Shown here: positions 33,111-42,855 of the stretch, one piece after another
How positions within the stretch are numbered: the stretch's first letter is position 1
Layout: the number at the start of each line of letters is the position of its first letter
Assembly: GCF_013745115.1 (NCBI RefSeq)
Contig: NZ_CP051151.1
Span: 992,001 to 1,056,000 of the forward strand
Length of the DNA: 64,000 nt
Direction of reading: 5' to 3'
Source of the DNA: Hujiaoplasma nucleasis
GTDB lineage: Bacteria; Bacillota_I; Bacilli_A; Izemoplasmatales; Hujiaoplasmataceae
Notes under the pieces: model-generated
The model's input: the letters and a program-made list of their open reading frames with translations, nothing else
Told to the model about the DNA's origin: nothing
The model's database searches: none
Position numbers and translations under genes: made by a program

Positions 33111-33971
33111 TATATGTTTAATATAATCTTGATTGAAATATTTGGTATTTAATAATCGATCATCAACTAGGGGAGATATTTTAACAATATATCCTTTTTC
33201 TATAGTAATATCACAGACCGAATCATCAATAGCCTCTTTTATGGTAAAGGTCGGTGTTTTGCCATAATTCCATTCCCAAGTTTGATATTTATTTTTAATT
33301 ATTTCTTGAATTTTTTCTTCTTCTATTTCTATTTCGCTCTCATTAATATGATAGTCATGAATCATCTGATAGCTTATTTGATTCATGAGTTCTTCTTTTG
33401 ATAAACCAATCATATCTTTTAAATTAATAACAGCCTGTTTATTAGATAAGACTTGATGCCCTTGAGCATTTGCTTGAAAATGAATTAATGCTTTTTGAAT
33501 AATATCAAGATCAGTATCATATAAAATTGTCCCATGATGTAGGAGTTTATTATTAATAAACGCCTGAGCATTACCAGATATCTTATAATCATCGACAAAT
33601 AAATGAGATTTTGGTTTAAAGTGTACGTTTAGACCCTGTGATTTTAAAATATTCTTAATCGATTCTAAAAAATATTCATAATTATTGATTCTATTCTTAA
33701 AGTCATTTGTAATTATCGAAAAATTTAGGGTACCTTGGTCTTGGTAGATGGTTCCACCCCCAGAAATTCTTCTCACTTTGATGATAGAATCATCCAGGAT
33801 ATAATCAGGGTGTATTTCAATGAATGGATTTTGATTTCTTCCATAAACAAAGGCTTTGGATCCATACCAAAGAAAGAGAATATCTTCTTGAATATCTTTT
33901 CTTCTTAACAAATATTCTTCTATGGCTAAGTTCCTTAAAATATCATTTGAATGACTGATTAGAAAGGCCAT
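33099..33971 (-). CDS. lplA: Lipoate-protein ligase
   Basis: The 290-aa enzyme activates lipoate (or octanoate) and attaches it to E2 Lys. It has RNLAIEEYLLRR at the N-terminus, FLWYGSKAFVYGRNQNPFIEI, the family hallmark RRISGGGTIYQDQGTLNFSI, and SGNAQAF followed by HHGTILYDTDLD, with a C-terminal accessory domain containing TWEWNYGKTPTFTI. The ATG at 33971 follows AAGGAG; a TTG at 33974 is less likely. It is convergent with pdhABCD, the obvious source of its target, and is followed upstream by a MATE gene in the same direction. Confidence 0.93.
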   Translation of the reverse strand: MAFLISHSNDILRNLAIEEYLLRRKDIQEDILFLWYGSKAFVYGRNQNPFIEIHPDYILDDSIIKVRRISGGGTIYQDQGTLNFSIITNDFKNRINNYEYFLESIKNILKSQGLNVHFKPKSHLFVDDYKISGNAQAFINNKLLHHGTILYDTDLDIIQKALIHFQANAQGHQVLSNKQAVINLKDMIGLSKEELMNQISYQMIHDYHINESEIEIEEEKIQEIIKNKYQTWEWNYGKTPTFTIKEAIDDSVCDITIEKGYIVKISPLVDDRLLNTKYFNQDYIKHIKRT

Positions 33972-33983
33972 CAATAACTCCTT

Positions 33984-35384
33984 TTATGTTAATTGTTGAA
34001 CAGGTATATTTATTTTATCATGTAAATCTTTCATTTCATACCTATATACAAACATTGAACCTATACCAGCAATAACATCAGCTGCAAAGAATGTCCACCA
34101 AATACCTTCTATCCCAAAGTAATGGGTCAAGATAAATAATATAGGTATAAACAAAATAAATTGTCTAGAAGCAGCAACCAAAAAGGCTCTTAATGGATAA
34201 CCCATGGCTTGGTAAACTGAAGACAGGATGACTTGGAAACCAATAACACCAAATCCTAAAGCAACAACCCGTAAGGCTGCCGGACCTTCGGATAATAATA
34301 AGGAATTGCTTTCTGAAGTAAAGAGCATAAACAGTGGTTTTGCTAAAACCATTGTAAATAATAATGCGCCAACAAAATAGTAACTTAATAGTTTCATTGC
34401 ATAGGCAATAACCTCATGTAAACGATGATATAATTTTGCACCAAAATTGTATCCCACAATAGGTTGTAAACCTTGTACCAAACCAAAACCAGGCATCAAT
34501 AAAAACATAACCAGTCGATTAACGACTCCAAATATAGAAATATGTATTTCAGGAGTCAATGATATATCTTTAATAATATTATTAATAATGATGACTAAAA
34601 AAGCACCTAAAGCATTCCTTATAAAAGATGAAAAACCTATAGTAGAGATTTCCAGCACCATCTTTTTATCAATTTCATACAATTTTTTTAGATCTATATT
34701 TAATTTTGATTGTGATGAAATAGAGGCTAAAAATACATAGATAAAAGAAGCTGTTTTTGCAATTACAGTCGCAATAGCTGCACCCTTTACACCCATATTT
34801 AATCCCCAATCAAAAATAAATATTGGGTCTAATATAATATTAACTCCCGCGCCAATTACCATGGAAATCATCGCAATCTTAGCTCGGCCTTCTGCCCTTG
34901 CAAGATTATTAAATATCACAGATAAAGAAAAAGGCACAAGTCCTATTAAAATATAAAATAAATAATCTTCTGCGTAATGAAGATTTCCATCCGGCCCATC
35001 AGTAGCGCCAAAAAACAATAATAAATCATCTAAAAATATCAAACCGATAACTGCAATTAATACAGAAAAAAATACCCCCATAAATATGGCAGTATTAACT
35101 GACCTACGCATGGTAACCTTATCGTTTCTACCATAAGCTCTTGAAAATATTGACGAAGCTCCAACCCCAATCATTAATCCAAAAGCCATAACAATCATTT
35201 GTACTGGATTTGCTATTGATAAAGCTCCAATAGCAATATCACCAGAACCTTGTCCAACAAAAATAGTATCAGTTAAATTATATAAAGCTGTCACAATCAT
35301 TGCGATTGTGGCAGGTATAGATAATTGTATTAAAGCTTTTTTAACATTTGTTTTTCCTAACAAATCACTTCTTGCCTGGTCCAT
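33984..35384 (-). CDS. MATE-family multidrug/toxin efflux transporter
   Basis: The 466-aa protein has twelve hydrophobic segments and MatE landmarks: IQLSIPATIAMIVTALYNLTDTIFVGQ at the first helix, GASSIFSRAYGRND, NNLARAEGRAKIAM and, in the second half, GLVQGLQPIVGYNFGA. MATE proteins expel cationic compounds using a Na+ or H+ gradient; the neighbouring Mrp operon could supply a sodium gradient (inference). AGGTGATGA precedes the ATG. It lies 12 nt before the lipoate ligase gene, so both may share a transcript. Confidence 0.93.
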   Translation of the reverse strand: MDQARSDLLGKTNVKKALIQLSIPATIAMIVTALYNLTDTIFVGQGSGDIAIGALSIANPVQMIVMAFGLMIGVGASSIFSRAYGRNDKVTMRRSVNTAIFMGVFFSVLIAVIGLIFLDDLLLFFGATDGPDGNLHYAEDYLFYILIGLVPFSLSVIFNNLARAEGRAKIAMISMVIGAGVNIILDPIFIFDWGLNMGVKGAAIATVIAKTASFIYVFLASISSQSKLNIDLKKLYEIDKKMVLEISTIGFSSFIRNALGAFLVIIINNIIKDISLTPEIHISIFGVVNRLVMFLLMPGFGLVQGLQPIVGYNFGAKLYHRLHEVIAYAMKLLSYYFVGALLFTMVLAKPLFMLFTSESNSLLLSEGPAALRVVALGFGVIGFQVILSSVYQAMGYPLRAFLVAASRQFILFIPILFILTHYFGIEGIWWTFFAADVIAGIGSMFVYRYEMKDLHDKINIPVQQLT

Positions 35385-35468
35385 TTCATCACCTCACCTT
35401 GACTATTATAGCAAAATCAGATTCATTTTCATAAGAAATAACCCGCAAACAAGAATAATAATATAAAC

Positions 35469-37577
35469 TTACAATATATAATAGAAGAAAAAGTATATAA
35501 AGACACCTGATAATACAAACACATAAATAAAAGCATCTGCATAGATTAAACTTTGTTCATAACGACGATTAAGAACATTAACAGTAATCACAAAACGATC
35601 AATAAAACCAACATTATTCAAATCATCATCACTCAATTTTATAAACTCTTCTTCATTGTAAGGGCACTTGTGTCCATAAATTATTTTACATAGGTTTTTC
35701 ATTAACAAGTAAGCAGGATAAAAAAACAAATACTCTATACTTAACCACTTTGGAAAATGCAAGCTTAATAATGAGAACTTCTTTCCTATTAGAAATGCTA
35801 CACTTCCCACGAAGATAATCATTAAAGCCATTATAATATCATAAAATTTAAATACATTTAATGGTTGGATATATGTCTCAATAAAATGACTTGAGTAAGC
35901 AAGATTATTTAATTGAGGTAATATAAATTGTTTAAGAATAAAATTAGGATTCAAACCGATTAATATAATAATTAAACTCATCGATATTAAAGCCAAATCT
36001 AATGATGAGAAATCAAAAGTCAAATCCTTATATTCTTTTTGATTGTCCTTAATGAAAACATAATAGAACATTTTCACTAAATAAGCTACAGTACCTATAC
36101 TTGTTATAATAAATAATATTTCAGCAAGAATAAAAATTTGCGAACCGTGTTGATAAGCCTCAACTATGCCGTGATGTAATATAGTTTTAGATATATATCC
36201 GTTAAACAATGGCATACCAATAACACCCAACATACCTATCACAAAAATTATAGTTGTGACAGGTAATTTCTTCCAAATACCACCTAATTTATACATATTT
36301 AATTCATGGGTGTGATAATAAACAACACCAGCAACCATAAATAACAAAGACTTAAATAAAGCATGATTAATAATATGGTAAATAGCTCCAGTGTATCCCA
36401 TAGCGCCTTCATAACCTAAATAAAGCCCTATGCCTATGCCCATTAAGATATAACCCATTTGCGAAATAGATGAATAAGCTAATAATTTTTTTATATTAGC
36501 TTGTTGTAAAGCAAGAATCATTCCCATTACCATGGTAATTATTCCAGACCATATAATGACATATCCAATATTTTTAGATGTAAGCCATAATGAGTGATCT
36601 ATGGATGAACTATCAGGGAAATAATAAGATGTCACAACTCTAATAATCCCGAAAGCCCCAACTTTTATCATTACCCCAGATAACAAAGCACTGGCTGGAG
36701 TAGGGGCAACTGGATGAGCCCTTGGCAACCAAACATGGACTGGTGCCATACCTGCTTTAATTCCAAAACCAAAGATTATCAAACCAATAATCCAATACTT
36801 AATTGATCCCATTTGACTAAGTTCACTAATGGCTGATTCAAAACTTAAATCTCCAAGATTAAAATACAATAACAAAATAGCAGTCAATATAAGAAAACCA
36901 CCGATAAGACCCATAATTATATAGTTATATCCAGCTTTATAAGACTCATCATTCTGGCCATGAATCACTAGAGTATAAGACGCTATTGTCATAATTTCAA
37001 AAAATAAAAACATAGTTAATAAGTCGCCTGACATCATGGTCCCTAAAACCGAACTATAAGTTAAAGCTAAAAAGAAAAAGAAACGTGTACTATGCAACTC
37101 ATGTTTCATATATTCATGAGCATAGACGATTACATAAAACCAAACAAAGGAAGATATTAATAAAACTGTATAACTTAACATATCTATATGAAAACTTATA
37201 CCCAGTAACAATACATCCTTATATTGATAATCTATGGTCCCCATCAAGACCTTAGGATAAATCAAAATCATGAAAACAATCACAAAAAAGCCCATATAGA
37301 TCAATGCCTTATCTCTTCCATCAACATTTTTATCTCTAAAAATAAGATCAAAGGTAGCTCCAATAACTGGAATAAGAATAATTACAAATATATCAAGTGA
37401 TTGTTTATTTAAAAAATTTAAATACTCTTGATAAAAACGACTTTCAACAAGGAAATTTTGAAAAGAAAACCAATTGCTTAAAAAAGCAATAAAGAAAATT
37501 AAAACCAACAAAGATAATCCAACTAAAATTGAATTAGATTTGACCATTTTATCAAGAATTTTAATTTTTCTTTTCAT
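35469..37577 (-). CDS. ND5-like proton-conducting subunit, second tandem copy
   Basis: The 702-aa protein has about 16 hydrophobic helices and the complex I/Mrp antiporter core: FLFFEIMTIASYTLVIHGQND, FGFGIKAGMAPVHVWLPRAHPVAPTPASALLSG and IYHIINHALFKSLLFM with the conserved Lys and His of the proton path. A C-terminal soluble stretch (KCPYNEEEFIKLSDDDLNNVGFIDRF) precedes a final helix. I start it at the ATG at 37577, eight nt after AGGAG. It is a clear paralogue of the gene just upstream, with core blocks nearly identical. It ends the Mrp/Mbh-like operon. Confidence 0.9.
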   Translation of the reverse strand: MKRKIKILDKMVKSNSILVGLSLLVLIFFIAFLSNWFSFQNFLVESRFYQEYLNFLNKQSLDIFVIILIPVIGATFDLIFRDKNVDGRDKALIYMGFFVIVFMILIYPKVLMGTIDYQYKDVLLLGISFHIDMLSYTVLLISSFVWFYVIVYAHEYMKHELHSTRFFFFLALTYSSVLGTMMSGDLLTMFLFFEIMTIASYTLVIHGQNDESYKAGYNYIIMGLIGGFLILTAILLLYFNLGDLSFESAISELSQMGSIKYWIIGLIIFGFGIKAGMAPVHVWLPRAHPVAPTPASALLSGVMIKVGAFGIIRVVTSYYFPDSSSIDHSLWLTSKNIGYVIIWSGIITMVMGMILALQQANIKKLLAYSSISQMGYILMGIGIGLYLGYEGAMGYTGAIYHIINHALFKSLLFMVAGVVYYHTHELNMYKLGGIWKKLPVTTIIFVIGMLGVIGMPLFNGYISKTILHHGIVEAYQHGSQIFILAEILFIITSIGTVAYLVKMFYYVFIKDNQKEYKDLTFDFSSLDLALISMSLIIILIGLNPNFILKQFILPQLNNLAYSSHFIETYIQPLNVFKFYDIIMALMIIFVGSVAFLIGKKFSLLSLHFPKWLSIEYLFFYPAYLLMKNLCKIIYGHKCPYNEEEFIKLSDDDLNNVGFIDRFVITVNVLNRRYEQSLIYADAFIYVFVLSGVFIYFFFYYIL

Positions 37578-37588
37578 TAAAATCACTC

Positions 37589-39700
37589 CTATAAGAATAT
37601 AAGCATTAAGGCAAAAACTAGGACTAATGATAAGGTATATATAAATGCATCCCCACGAATCATCGAAGATTCATACCTTCTGTTTAGAACATTTGAAGTA
37701 ATAACAAACCTATCAATAAAACCTACTTTCTCAATATCTTCTTCACTTAACTTTTTAAAATCATCTTCATTATATGGACACTTATCTCCATATAGTAACC
37801 TACAAAGATTTTTCATTATTAAGTAAGCAGGTAAAAAGAATATGTATTCTACACTCATCCACTTAGGCAAATGCAAGTGGAATAAATTGAATTTTTTTCC
37901 TACAAAGAAAATAACAAAACCAAATGCTACAATTCCAAATGTAGTTAAAAGGTCCTTGATTTCAAAGACATTAAGTTCAAGAATATAATGATGAATAAAA
38001 TCTGGGTCATAAGTCGTCATATACAACTGTGGTACGATTAATTGATAAATGATAAATTTAGGAAAAACACCAATAAGAATAATTATAAAAGCCATGGCCC
38101 ATAAAGCAATATCATGACTAGAATAATCAAAAGGTATACTTTTATAATCATTATTTGATTTTTTAAAGAATACATAATAGCCCATTTTTATAAAAGAACA
38201 TACAGTACCAGCGCTCACAATAATAAAGATTATCTCAGCATAAACAAATGAAGAATGTCCATAATGATAAGCTTCAGTTAAGCCATGATGTAAAATAGTT
38301 TTAGAAACATAACCATTAAATAAAGGAAAACCACTTATACCCAAAGCCGCCACAACAAAGACTATAGTCGTAAATGGTAATTTCTTCCACAAACCGCCAA
38401 GTTTATACATATTCAACTCTTTTGTATGAAAATAAATCACACCAGCTATCATAAATAATAAAGATTTAAAAAGAGCATGATTTATAATATGATAAAGAGC
38501 TCCTGTATAACCCATAGCCCCTTGATAACCTAAATATAGAGCCACGCCAATGCCAGTCACTATATAACCCATTTGACTGACTGAATGATAGGCTAACATC
38601 TTCTTCATGTTTTCCTGTTGGAGGGCTAGAAAAACTCCTAAGGCCATGGTAATAATTCCGGTCCAAATAATGATAGCTCCAATATTTTCAGCTGTAATCC
38701 ATATTGGATCAGTCACCGATGTTATGGTCTCCTTACTAGGAAAATAATAACTTGAAGCTGTTCTAATAATCCCAAATGCCCCAACCTTAATCATCACACC
38801 AGATAGTAAGGCGCTGGCCGGTGTAGGCGCTACTGGATGGGCCCTTGGTAACCATACATGAACAGGTGCCATCCCAGCTTTTATACCAAAACCAAAAACT
38901 AAAAGCCCCATAACCCAATACTTTAAATTTCCTAATTGAGAAAAAGCATCAATGGCAGATTCAAAATGCAAATCACCAATATTAAAATAAATTAATAATA
39001 ATGCCGTTAAAATTAAAAAACCACCGATAAGCCCCATAATAATATAATTATATCCAGCCTTATAAGATGCATCATTTTGCCCATGAATAACCAACATATA
39101 AGATACAATAGTCATAATCTCAAAAAATAAAAACATAGTCAGTAAATCACCTGACATAATTGCCCCTAAAACAGACCCATATGTTAAAGATAGGAAGAAG
39201 AAAAACCTTGTACTTTTCTCTTCTTTTTTCATATATTCATGAGCATAAATCATCACAAAAAACCAAATAAAGGATGATAATAACAAGACAGAATAACTCA
39301 ACATATCTATTCTAAAACTCATACCCAATAATAATATATTTGGTATTTCAAGTCTTATTAGATCTTCCAAAGCAAGGGGATATATAAAAACCACGATAAT
39401 TAATGTCAACAAACCCAAATAAATAACTGATTTATCCCTATGATCAATTGATGTTTTTGCAACAACCGCTTCTATCACAGCACCAAACATAGGGATAAAA
39501 ACTATAAGTAACGGAATATATTTTATCCACGTTGAAAGCAATAAATTTTGATAAAAATGAGTCGTCGTAAAGGATGACTTTATAGAAAACCAATCACCAG
39601 CATATGCTATAAACAAAAACAATAAGGCAAGAGTAAAAACGACCAATGCTGTGTTGGTCTTGGCCATTTTATCAATAATGTCCATTCTTCTTAATTTCAT
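37589..39700 (-). CDS. ND5-like proton-conducting subunit, first tandem copy
   Basis: The 703-aa protein has the same plan as its downstream paralogue: an N-terminal cytosolic RRMDIIDKMAK, about 16 helices, FLFFEIMTIVSYMLVIHGQND, FGFGIKAGMAPVHVWLPRAHPVAPTPASALLSG and LYHIINHALFKSLLFM, and a soluble tail with KCPYNEDDFKKLSEEDIEKVGFIDRF before a last helix. Both would stand in for the missing N-terminal part of MrpA. It lies between mnhD and the second copy with 11- and 12-nt gaps. The tail is not part of standard NuoL or MrpA as I know them. Confidence 0.9.
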   Translation of the reverse strand: MKLRRMDIIDKMAKTNTALVVFTLALLFLFIAYAGDWFSIKSSFTTTHFYQNLLLSTWIKYIPLLIVFIPMFGAVIEAVVAKTSIDHRDKSVIYLGLLTLIIVVFIYPLALEDLIRLEIPNILLLGMSFRIDMLSYSVLLLSSFIWFFVMIYAHEYMKKEEKSTRFFFFLSLTYGSVLGAIMSGDLLTMFLFFEIMTIVSYMLVIHGQNDASYKAGYNYIIMGLIGGFLILTALLLIYFNIGDLHFESAIDAFSQLGNLKYWVMGLLVFGFGIKAGMAPVHVWLPRAHPVAPTPASALLSGVMIKVGAFGIIRTASSYYFPSKETITSVTDPIWITAENIGAIIIWTGIITMALGVFLALQQENMKKMLAYHSVSQMGYIVTGIGVALYLGYQGAMGYTGALYHIINHALFKSLLFMIAGVIYFHTKELNMYKLGGLWKKLPFTTIVFVVAALGISGFPLFNGYVSKTILHHGLTEAYHYGHSSFVYAEIIFIIVSAGTVCSFIKMGYYVFFKKSNNDYKSIPFDYSSHDIALWAMAFIIILIGVFPKFIIYQLIVPQLYMTTYDPDFIHHYILELNVFEIKDLLTTFGIVAFGFVIFFVGKKFNLFHLHLPKWMSVEYIFFLPAYLIMKNLCRLLYGDKCPYNEDDFKKLSEEDIEKVGFIDRFVITSNVLNRRYESSMIRGDAFIYTLSLVLVFALMLIFL

Positions 39701-39710
39701 GAACTAACCT

Positions 39711-41198
39711 CTAAGAGAAAAATACTTTAGCTGCTGCTTCAATATAAGGCATGATTGTATTAGGGAATAAACCCAACAATAAAATCACAGTCCCTAAAAT
39801 AATCAAAGGAAAAATCATTGTTCTCGGCGTTTTTTCAATCGTTGTCATCCGGTAATGGTATTTCTCATTTCTTAAAAACGCAAGAATGATGATTGGTAAA
39901 TAATAGATGACATTAAGTAAAGAACTAACTATGAGAATTACTAAAAATATAATATAATTATTTTCTAAAACAGCGATACCTAAATTCAATTTCGAAATAA
40001 AACCACTGGTCAATGGTATTCCAATCATACCAAGGGCCGCAATAGAAAATACCCCCATTGCTAGAGGCATAATAAAGCCCATACCATCAAAGTCATTAAC
40101 CTTTCTAGTTTTCTTATAAAAAATGATTTCCCCCACCGATAAGAACAAAGCTGTTTTCATTAAACCATGAGATATTATATGGAAAAAAGCTGCCCTTAAT
40201 CCAAAAAAACTAACCAAAGCTATCCCCAACAAAATATACCCTACTTGAGCTACCGATGAATAACCAAGCATTCTTTTTACATCCTTTTGAGCAATAGCGA
40301 AAACAGAACCCAAGATCATTGCACTCGCCGCAAGAATTAACAATATGACAGGCATATTCATTTCATTAAGGATTTCTACTCCGAAAACATTAAACAAAAC
40401 TTTAACCAAAACCAAGAGATAAACCTTAATCACAATAGCTGAAAGAATAGCTGAAGATGTTGATGGTGCACTTGAATGAGCATCTGGTAACCAAATATGA
40501 AAAGGGAATATTGCTGCTTTAATACCCAATCCAACAACCATAAAGCCTAAGGCGATAATAATGTTCATAGGATAATTTACAAAGGCAACTTCAACTGCTT
40601 CAGCCACCAAAGTAATATTGGTATAACCAGTTGCCATATAAATTAATCCGACACCAAATAAATAAGATAAAGAACCTATCTCATTCATCATTACATATCT
40701 AAAAGCCGAAGTATATGTATCTTTTTTCTTTTTAATACTAATAATTGCACATGTTGTAATCGATAATATTTCAATAAAAACATAAGTATTGAATAAATCG
40801 TTGGTATACAAAATACCAAACATTGAAAGAAGCAAAATAAATAATAATATATAATAACGACCATATTCGGTATCTTCAATCCCATCTGTAGCATCGCCAC
40901 TTGAATAAATATATATGATATCAGCCAAGACAATTACTACAATGGTAAATAAAGCAGAAAAAGGCGTTATTAAAAATTCTATACCATATCTACTTTCATG
41001 ACCCCCAAAGGTATAAGAAATATCTCTAACATTATTCACATACCACAATAAATATCCAGAAGAAATAGTCACAAAAATCAAAACTATAAAACCTAAAATC
41101 AAAGTGATTTTAAAGGGTCTTCTTTTTAATAATGGTATGATCAAAGCCATTAAAATAAACAATATTAAATTTAGAATTGGTAATTGATCAATGTTCAT
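39711..41198 (-). CDS. mnhD: MrpD/MnhD-type antiporter subunit
   Basis: The 495-aa protein has about 14 helices with ND4-like motifs: DLFNTYVFIEILSITTCAIIS, GLGIKAAIFPFHIWLPDAHSSAPSTSSAILSA and FFHIISHGLMKTALFLSVGEI, including the Glu and Lys residues of the ion path. In Mrp complexes MrpD is the second antiporter-like subunit. The ATG at 41198 has GAGGAAAA upstream; a GTG at 41210 is also in frame. It overlaps the mnhC gene. Confidence 0.9.
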   Translation of the reverse strand: MNIDQLPILNLILFILMALIIPLLKRRPFKITLILGFIVLIFVTISSGYLLWYVNNVRDISYTFGGHESRYGIEFLITPFSALFTIVVIVLADIIYIYSSGDATDGIEDTEYGRYYILLFILLLSMFGILYTNDLFNTYVFIEILSITTCAIISIKKKKDTYTSAFRYVMMNEIGSLSYLFGVGLIYMATGYTNITLVAEAVEVAFVNYPMNIIIALGFMVVGLGIKAAIFPFHIWLPDAHSSAPSTSSAILSAIVIKVYLLVLVKVLFNVFGVEILNEMNMPVILLILAASAMILGSVFAIAQKDVKRMLGYSSVAQVGYILLGIALVSFFGLRAAFFHIISHGLMKTALFLSVGEIIFYKKTRKVNDFDGMGFIMPLAMGVFSIAALGMIGIPLTSGFISKLNLGIAVLENNYIIFLVILIVSSLLNVIYYLPIIILAFLRNEKYHYRMTTIEKTPRTMIFPLIILGTVILLLGLFPNTIMPYIEAAAKVFFS

Positions 41199-41571
41199 TG
41201 TTTTCCTCACTTATTAATTCAGATAATTCTCGTTGATCAATGGTATTATAGTTTTCATATATACGAATAACTAAACTCAATGAATAAACGGTAATTGATA
41301 CTACAACAACAATACCAGTTAATATAAACACAGAAGGTAAGGGATTAACAAAAACTGAATTTTCTTGGTTAGCGCCAACTATTGGCACCACTCCACCACT
41401 GACGTTACCTATGGCCACAAAAAACAAAAATACCCCTGTACCCATAATGTTTAATCCCATAATTCTTTTGATTAGGTTGGTGTGTAAAACGACAATTCTT
41501 AATCCTATTAAGAATAAGGCTACAGCACCTATATAATTGACATTGTCTAAAATCATTTCAAATATTTTCAT
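41188..41571 (-). CDS. mnhC: MrpC/MnhC subunit (NuoK-like)
   Basis: The 127-aa protein has three helices in the NuoK/MrpC arrangement: VNYIGAVALFLIGLRIVVLHTNLIKRIMGLNIMGTGVFLFFVAIG and LPSVFILTGIVVVVSITVYSLSLVIRIYE. A loop of about 20 residues (GNVSGGVVPIVGANQENS) lies between helices two and three. It starts at an ATG after GAGGAAAAAA, overlaps mnhB by 4 nt upstream and the mnhD frame downstream. Confidence 0.92.
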   Translation of the reverse strand: MKIFEMILDNVNYIGAVALFLIGLRIVVLHTNLIKRIMGLNIMGTGVFLFFVAIGNVSGGVVPIVGANQENSVFVNPLPSVFILTGIVVVVSITVYSLSLVIRIYENYNTIDQRELSELISEENNEH

Positions 41572-41996
41572 ATTTTTTCCTCATCAATCAGTAAGTTAAA
41601 CAAAGATATCATAGTAGAAGCAACTTTAATACCTATACCAATCATTAATAATGGAATAAAGCCCCCAGAAAGAATTTGGCCAATTTCGCCTTCAAAAAAA
41701 CCTGCTTCTAGGTTAGTTAAAAAATAACCACCAGCAAATATTCCTATAACACCTATAAATACAAAAAACAATATACCGCCACTTTCCGCTATTTCCGAAG
41801 TTTTATGAGAAAACTTTTTCTTACCTTTTTCTCGTCCAAAAACTAAAGTATATAGTATCAATGTCGTTCCAATAATTGCTCCTCCAGCAAAACCACCACC
41901 TGGTGATATATGGCCATTTAAAATGATAAAGATTCCATAAACTTGTGCGAAAGGAATTACTATTTTAGTAATATTTTTAATAATAATATCATTCAT
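41568..41996 (-). CDS. mnhB: MrpB/MnhB-domain subunit
   Basis: The 142-aa protein has four helices and the MnhB signature: FAQVYGIFIILNGHISPGGGFAGGAIIGTTLILYTLVFG, then FIGVIGIFAGGYFLTN and PLLMIGIGIKVASTMISLFNLLI. MrpB helps form the sodium-conducting part of Mrp complexes. It overlaps the small MbhE-like gene upstream by 8 nt and mnhC downstream by 4 nt. Confidence 0.92.
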   Translation of the reverse strand: MNDIIIKNITKIVIPFAQVYGIFIILNGHISPGGGFAGGAIIGTTLILYTLVFGREKGKKKFSHKTSEIAESGGILFFVFIGVIGIFAGGYFLTNLEAGFFEGEIGQILSGGFIPLLMIGIGIKVASTMISLFNLLIDEEKI

Positions 41997-42300
41997 CTAT
42001 CTTCACACCCTTTTTAAGTTCTTTATCATGCTTGGTACTTCGTAAAACAGAACCTACTGCCACAACTGAAGTAAATAGAACGATGGTTTCGCCTAATGTA
42101 TCAAATCCACGATAATCCGCTAAAATACCTGCGATTAAATTTGAAGCATTGGTTTCTTTAGCTCCTTCTTCTATATAATAATCTACAACATCATTATAGG
42201 CTGGAGCATCAACAGATGCTTGAGTTGGCATTTCAAAGATCGCAAAGACTAAAATAATGAATAAAATAATAAATAAGATATTGGCTATCACTTTTTTCAT
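41989..42300 (-). CDS. MbhE-like subunit (MrpA C-terminal segment)
   Basis: The 103-aa protein has an N-terminal helix (ANILFIILFIILVFAIFEMP), an exposed loop and a second helix with ADYRGFDTLGETIVLFTSVVAVGSVLRS. FRG-YDTLGE-like sequences of this kind are typical of MbhE in membrane-bound hydrogenases, equivalent to the extreme C-terminal end of MrpA in classical Mrp. Here it is a separate gene, which points to the archaeal/Thermotoga-like organisation. It overlaps its neighbours by 4 to 8 nt. Confidence 0.85.
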   Translation of the reverse strand: MKKVIANILFIILFIILVFAIFEMPTQASVDAPAYNDVVDYYIEEGAKETNASNLIAGILADYRGFDTLGETIVLFTSVVAVGSVLRSTKHDKELKKGVKIDE

Positions 42301-42536
42301 TTTTCATACCTCTTTGTTTTGCTAATGACTGCGAAAAACAAAATAGATGTTACACCCGCACCAATAGCTGCTTCCGTAATCGCAACATCTGGAGAATTTA
42401 ACAAAAGCCATAATATAGACATCATTAAAGAATATGCTGAAAATAATACAACAGCACCAATTAAGTCCTTAATTTTCCCAATTGCTAAGGCACATACAAT
42501 CATGAAAATGACAATAAGCAAATTTACATAAACCAT
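42297..42536 (-). CDS. MbhD-like DUF4040 subunit
   Basis: The 79-aa protein (MVYVNLLIVIFMIVCALAIGKIKDLIGAVVLFSAYS) has three helices and LLLNSPDVAITEAAIGAGVTSILFF, the DUF4040/MbhD signature equal to a C-terminal part of MrpA and to part of NuoJ-like proteins. The ATG at 42536 begins one nt after the mnhG stop; longer starts (42554 ATG) overlap mnhG and are possible. It overlaps the MbhE-like gene by 4 nt. Confidence 0.85.
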   Translation of the reverse strand: MVYVNLLIVIFMIVCALAIGKIKDLIGAVVLFSAYSLMMSILWLLLNSPDVAITEAAIGAGVTSILFFAVISKTKRYEK

Positions 42537-42537
42537 C

Positions 42538-42855
42538 TTACTCACCATCCTCATCAAAATCTATTTCGGCTTCCATCCGTTTATAAGCTGTTTTTGCAAT
42601 TGCATGTGCAGCTGTTGGATTTGTAATCCATACAAATATCAAAATCAATAAGATATTTGCTGAAATAAATGAGAAACCCTGCCACATAATTAAAGCAGCA
42701 AAAACTAAACCGGCACCCATGGTATCGCATTTTGTTGTTGCATGCATTCTTGTAAAAACATTAGGCATCCTTAATAAACCAACAACACCAACGAAAAAGA
42801 AAAATAGGCCGGCAATTAAAAATAAAATAATGATAATATCTAATACAATTGTCAT
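42538..42855 (-). CDS. mnhG: MrpG/MnhG subunit
   Basis: The 105-aa protein shows the MnhG pattern: a first helix, VGLLRMPNVFTRMHATTKCDTMGAGLVFAALIMW, a second and third helix, and NPTAAHAIAKTAYKRM. The RMP..TRMHA..K motif is diagnostic. It overlaps mnhF as ATGA and is followed at one nt by the MbhD-like gene. Confidence 0.93.
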   Translation of the reverse strand: MTIVLDIIIILFLIAGLFFFFVGVVGLLRMPNVFTRMHATTKCDTMGAGLVFAALIMWQGFSFISANILLILIFVWITNPTAAHAIAKTAYKRMEAEIDFDEDGE

